A DNA stretch of 64,000 nucleotides from contig NZ_CP071457.1 of NCBI RefSeq assembly GCF_017352135.1, forward strand, positions 261,899-325,898. The letters run 5' to 3'. The stretch is from Rhizobium lentis (GTDB lineage: Bacteria > Pseudomonadota > Alphaproteobacteria > Rhizobiales > Rhizobiaceae). A program made the position numbers and the translations under genes. The notes under the pieces were generated by a model. The model did not search any database. It had not been told where the DNA came from and saw nothing but the letters and a program-made list of their open reading frames with translations. Below, piece by piece: positions 59,819 through 64,000 of this stretch; the stretch's first letter is position 1; each line of letters begins with the position of its first letter.

Positions 59819-60396
59819 GCGATGTGCTTATTCTTCCCGGGCTGTTCGGTTCGGGAGAAGGACATTGGCAGCAGCACTGGCTGCAGGACCAGCCGGGCAG
59901 TCGATTCGTCAATCAGGATGACTGGGATCATCCGAACCTTGAGCGCTGGCTACATCGACTGGAAAGCGCGCTCGAAGAGGCCGGTGAGGCCTATCTGGTC
60001 GCCCACAGTCTCGGATGCCTGCTGGCCGCCCGGCTCGCCGGACGCATCGCTGCACGTCACGTGAAAGCGGCGTTGCTGGTCGCGCCATGCGACCTGCCGG
60101 CCACGGAAATTCTGCATCCCGGGCGGATTTCGTTTGGCGAGATGCCGACGGCGCCCCTGCCTTTTCCAGCCGTCGTCGTTGGCAGCATGAACGATGCTTA
60201 TATGACGGTCGACCGGTTGACCCTGTTTGGCCGCCTGTGGAATGCCGAGACCAGGAATATCGGCCTTGCCGGGCATATCAATGTTTCCAGCGGCTTCGGC
60301 CGCTGGCGCAATGGCTACCGGCTGCTGGAGACATTGAAGACGCAGACGCGTGGTCGACGGCATATCGTTTCGATGTCACCGGCTTTTGCGATTTGA
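59815..60396 (+). CDS. RBBP9/YdeN-family alpha/beta hydrolase
   Basis: The 193-residue serine hydrolase reads VLILPGLFGSGEGHWQQHWL, the nucleophile elbow VAHSLGCLLAARLAG (Ser), and LAGHINVSSGFGRWRNGYRL with the catalytic His; the Asp is likely in SMNDAYMT. These are the DUF1749/RBBP9 family traits. Length is normal (about 180-195). It is translationally coupled to the small membrane protein gene. Confidence 0.9.
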   Translation: MSDVLILPGLFGSGEGHWQQHWLQDQPGSRFVNQDDWDHPNLERWLHRLESALEEAGEAYLVAHSLGCLLAARLAGRIAARHVKAALLVAPCDLPATEILHPGRISFGEMPTAPLPFPAVVVGSMNDAYMTVDRLTLFGRLWNAETRNIGLAGHINVSSGFGRWRNGYRLLETLKTQTRGRRHIVSMSPAFAI

Positions 60397-60407
60397 ATGG
60401 AGCCGGA

Positions 60408-60716
60408 ATGTCCGACATTGTCGCCGACCTCCTGCGCCTGAGCGAAGATCCGAATGCAGATCCGAGAACCCGGCGCCGGAAAACCATGGAACGGTTGGTG
60501 CAGACACTGCTTGCCATGGCCGATGCCGACATCGGCTCGGAAGATCCGCGGCATCGCCATTCGATTATCCATTTGACGACGATCATCCGTGACATGACGG
60601 GAAGGATCGCAGAGGCCGACGATGCGACATTTTCAGCGATCGTGAGGGAGGCCGCGATGCTGATACGCAGCTTGCAGCGACGCCAGGCCGCTGCGGCCAG
60701 ATTTACGGTGCATTGA
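60408..60716 (+). CDS. Small hypothetical protein
   Basis: The 102-residue protein (MSDIVADLLRLSEDPNADPR) is charged and looks mostly helical, with no membrane segment. The ATG at 60408 has GGAG 5 nt before it and lies 11 nt after the hydrolase stop, so it is probably in the same operon. The longer frame upstream is the hydrolase gene in another frame. Family not recognised. Confidence 0.6.
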   Translation: MSDIVADLLRLSEDPNADPRTRRRKTMERLVQTLLAMADADIGSEDPRHRHSIIHLTTIIRDMTGRIAEADDATFSAIVREAAMLIRSLQRRQAAAARFTVH

Positions 60717-60722
60717 CACGTC

Positions 60723-61484
60723 ATGGATATCGGCAAGCATGAGCAGGCGACCGTGCGGGCAAGCGCAGTTTTGCTGCCTGGCAGAATGGCTCTGACGGAC
60801 GAGCTGGTGTCGCTCAGCCTTCGCCCCGAGATCGATGTCGGTCCCGAGCCGCATCGGAAGCCGCTCACCGACGCAGAGTTGGAGGTGCTTGCGAAGCGGC
60901 TCTTCCATGAGTCGACCGGCGCCCCGCTTTGGGTTTTCGCCTACGGATCATTGATATGGAAGCCGGATTTTGACGCCGTTGAGGCGCGGCATGGTGCAAC
61001 ACGGGGGTGGCATCGCTCCTTCTGCCTGGAGATGACCCGCTGGCGGGGAACGCAAGCCCAGCCGGGCCTGATGATGGCGCTTGATCGAGGCGGGCGCTGC
61101 AATGGCGTCGTCTTCAGGCTCTCCGATGACGATCGCCTCGGCCAGCTTCGGCGCCTGATCCGCCGCGAGGTCGGTACGATCGAAGACGCTGCGACGGTGC
61201 GTTGGATTCCGGTCGCGACCGCGCATGGGCTCGTCCGCGCGCTGGTCTTCTGGGCTGGCCCGACGGGCGATCGTGTTTCCCGCAAATTGCCGCTGGAGAC
61301 GGTGGCGCAGGTGCTGGCGAGAGCCTGCGGACACGTAGGCTCCTGCGCCGAATATCTGTATCTGACGGTGAAGCATCTGGAGGAACGCGGCATTCGGGAC
61401 CGCAATTTATGGCGGCTTCAGCAGCTGGTCGCAGCTGAACTCGTCGCTATACACGGCTTGAACGGGGCGGCAGGCAGTCATTGA
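60723..61484 (+). CDS. Gamma-glutamylcyclotransferase, ChaC-like
   Basis: The 253-residue protein has the ChaC signature LWVFAYGSLIWKPDFDAVEA and later WVFAYG-type fold segments (GVVFRLSDDDRLGQLRRLIR, SCAEYLYLTVKHLEERGIRD). It would cleave glutathione to 5-oxoproline and Cys-Gly. A start at 60786 (MALTDELVSL) is an alternative and would remove a poorly conserved N terminus. Its product, 5-oxoproline, is the substrate of the PxpABC enzyme at the other end of the window. Confidence 0.88.
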   Translation: MDIGKHEQATVRASAVLLPGRMALTDELVSLSLRPEIDVGPEPHRKPLTDAELEVLAKRLFHESTGAPLWVFAYGSLIWKPDFDAVEARHGATRGWHRSFCLEMTRWRGTQAQPGLMMALDRGGRCNGVVFRLSDDDRLGQLRRLIRREVGTIEDAATVRWIPVATAHGLVRALVFWAGPTGDRVSRKLPLETVAQVLARACGHVGSCAEYLYLTVKHLEERGIRDRNLWRLQQLVAAELVAIHGLNGAAGSH

Positions 61485-61508
61485 ATATGGTTGCCTGCCG
61501 CCACTCGG

Positions 61509-62359
61509 TCAGAGCTTGCCCTTCCAGGGCACGAGGAACGTCTCGAGGAAGCGGACGGCGAGCGAGAATGTGAAGGCGCAGATCGCGATGATGGCGATGC
61601 CGACGAAGACGACGTCGGTCGCCAGGAATTGTGAAGCCGACATGATCATGAAGCCGATCCCGCGGGTGGAGGCGATCAGCTCGGCCGCAACCAGCGTGCT
61701 CCAGCCGACGCCGAGTGCAATGCGGATGCCGGTGAGGATCTCGGGCAGGGCCGACGGCAGGACGATATAGAGGAAGAGCTGCAGCCGGCTGGCGCCGAGC
61801 GAACGGGCGGCATTGACGCGCTCGATCGGCAGTGAACGAACGCCGGCCTGGGCCGACAGGCAGATCGGCGCGAACATCGCAAGCACGAGGAGGGTGATCT
61901 TCGACGTCTCGCCGATACCGAGCCAGATGATCATCAGCGGTAGGTAGGAGAGGGGTGGAAGCGGCCAGTAGAACTCGATCGGCGCGTCGAACACGCCTTT
62001 CGCCCAGCGGTTCAGGCCCATCAGCAATCCGAGCGGAATGCCGGCGGAGATGGCGATGAGGGCGGCGACCACGATGCGAAACAGGCTCGCAGAGACATGC
62101 TCGAAGAGCGATGCCCCGGCATAACCGTCATGATAGATGACGCCGATCTGCGTCAGCACCTCGTCCGGGCGCGGTAGAAACAGGTGCGGAACGACGCCAA
62201 GCGCGGCTATCAGCCACCACAGCAGCAGTATGGCGAGCGCGGTAGCGACGCTGATCGCCACCGTCGATTTCTCGCCGGCGCCGAAGCCGGCCATTTTCAC
62301 CAGCTTGACCTGGCGATTCGCAGCCTGGGCCGCAATCGGCGGAGCCTGTGTTATATCGC

Positions 62360-62363
<4 letters not shown>
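61509..62363 (-). CDS. ABC transporter permease (SsuC/TauC-like)
   Basis: The 284-residue permease has six membrane segments and the EAA-type loop [20 protein letters not shown], plus [20 protein letters not shown] typical of the nitrate/sulfonate/taurine group. The start overlaps the ATPase gene stop by four bases (ATGA). With the ATPase and binding protein it forms a sulfonate-type importer. Confidence 0.93.
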
Positions 62364-63148
<785 letters not shown>

Positions 63149-63203
63149 AGGGAACTCGGATGTTAGACGCCGGCGCAGCAAGCCGCGCCGGCGTCGGGGA
63201 GGA

Positions 63204-64000
63204 TCAGTTGCTGATGCCGGCGAGCGCGTCCGCGGTGACGAAGCTTCCGTAATTGTCCAGCACGCCGGACACCTTGCCCTGCTCCTTCAGGAAGGAGGCC
63301 GTGTCCTTGAGGATCTTGCCGGCGCCCGCCTTTTCGCCGCCGCCGAGCCAGGCGTCCGATACCTGGACTTCGGGGGTGAGCAGCGTCAGGTTCTTCAGAG
63401 CCGAAGCCTGCTGCTCGGGCGTTCCGCCGAGAAGCTTGGCGAGCGACTTGGCGTTGTCGCTCTCGGGACCCCAGGCGCCTTTGTCCGCCGCGAAGGATGC
63501 GTAGTATTTGGTGACGACCGAGGCGAAGCCCTTCAGGAATTCCGGATTGTCGGCGGCGAACTTCGAGGTCGCGACCCAGGCCGAGAAGGTCGGCGCGCCC
63601 CTGTCCGCCACATCCTTGGAGGTGACGAGGACCTTGCCGTTCTTTTTCAGTTCGGTGAGCGCCGGATCCCAGACGAAACCGCCGTCGATGTCGCCGCGGT
63701 TAAAGCTCGCGACGATTTCCGGCTGGGGGATTGCGAAGACCTGGACGTCCTTTTCGGTCAGGCCCAGCGACTTGATCAGCGCCAGAAGCTGATAGTGGTC
63801 CGTCGACACGGGCGCGGCGGCGAGCTTCTTGCCCTTCAGATCGTTCAGGCTTTCGATGCCGGAGCCGTTGCGGACGACGAGCGCTTCGTCGATGCCTGAG
63901 ATCGACGCGAGATAGAAGGCCTTGACCTCGAGCCCGCGCGATACTGCCGCGGCAAACGGGCTGGAGCCGACATAGCCGACCTGGACATCGCCGGAGGCGA
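63204..64000 (-). CDS. Taurine/sulfonate ABC transporter substrate-binding protein, partial (5' end beyond window)
   Basis: The gene continues past the right edge; about 265 codons are visible. The protein reads [40 protein letters not shown], the conserved [18 protein letters not shown] and [20 protein letters not shown]. These are TauA-family features. It is the first gene of the tauABC-type set, with the ATPase 55 nt downstream. Ligand may be taurine or another sulfonate. Confidence 0.92.
   Translation of the reverse strand, partial: ASGDVQVGYVGSSPFAAAVSRGLEVKAFYLASISGIDEALVVRNGSGIESLNDLKGKKLAAAPVSTDHYQLLALIKSLGLTEKDVQVFAIPQPEIVASFNRGDIDGGFVWDPALTELKKNGKVLVTSKDVADRGAPTFSAWVATSKFAADNPEFLKGFASVVTKYYASFAADKGAWGPESDNAKSLAKLLGGTPEQQASALKNLTLLTPEVQVSDAWLGGGEKAGAGKILKDTASFLKEQGKVSGVLDNYGSFVTADALAGISN

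Overview
The window looks like part of a large repABC-type replicon (plasmid or chromid) of a Rhizobium-like alphaproteobacterium. The direct evidence is a complete repA-repB-repC operon (42893-46588) with two copies of a parS-like palindrome and a putative antisense RNA between repB and repC. Supporting evidence is the high GC, the number of ABC and TRAP uptake systems, a Rap-type cadherin-like adhesin, and families common in rhizobia (TPR adenylate cyclase, quinate/shikimate catabolism). I see no rRNA, tRNA, CRISPR array or complete insertion sequence.

Layout. 0-7 kb: a LysR regulator converges on a minus-strand operon of biotin carboxyl carrier protein, biotin carboxylase, a second carrier-like protein without the biotinylated lysine, 5-oxoprolinase subunits B, C and A, and an aminotransferase. 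7-9.5 kb: a minus-strand cassette of a thermolysin-like zinc metallopeptidase and two proteins of unknown function. 9.6-12.4 kb: a class III cyclase with TPRs and a Phd/VapC toxin-antitoxin pair with a clear operator palindrome. 12.4-20.7 kb: a LacI regulator divergent from a sugar catabolic operon (TIM-barrel isomerase, four-gene ABC importer, GMC oxidoreductase). 20.8-25.4 kb: PPK2, aldo/keto reductase, LysR, PNPOx-like protein, AlkB and ribosomal protein S21. 25.9-26.7 kb: a RapA-like adhesin. 27-33.8 kb: TetR, a TRAP transporter, a shikimate dehydrogenase-like enzyme and a QuiC-like 3-dehydroshikimate dehydratase, probably a quinate/shikimate route. 33.9-39.8 kb: two SDRs, a ribose/fructose-type ABC importer whose binding protein gene is frameshifted, and an AraC regulator. 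40-42 kb: trehalose-phosphatase divergent from a ROK-type protein that appears circularly permuted.

42.5-47.4 kb: repABC followed by a decayed RelE/ParE toxin-antitoxin pair. The toxin has a 1-nt frameshift and the antitoxin seems to have lost its ATG. 47.4-57.1 kb: three flavin-dependent (LLM) monooxygenases, an M20 deacetylase, a GNAT acetyltransferase, a fused permease/ATPase amino acid importer, two tandem binding proteins and a DsbA-like isomerase. This set matches the logic of the Bacillus ytm/yxe loci for salvage of S-modified cysteines. An FMN reductase at 58.5 kb and a TauABC-type importer at the right edge fit the same sulfur theme. 57-61.5 kb: a desaturase-like remnant, a methionine-rich protein, several small ORFs, an RBBP9-like hydrolase and a ChaC-like gamma-glutamylcyclotransferase.

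The least expected observations are the lysine-less biotin carrier paralogue, the permuted ROK protein, the metallopeptidase cassette, the decayed toxin-antitoxin pair beside repC, the methionine-rich protein, and a two-copy family of about 60-residue proteins of which one copy is frameshifted. All family assignments come from reading motifs, not from database searches.
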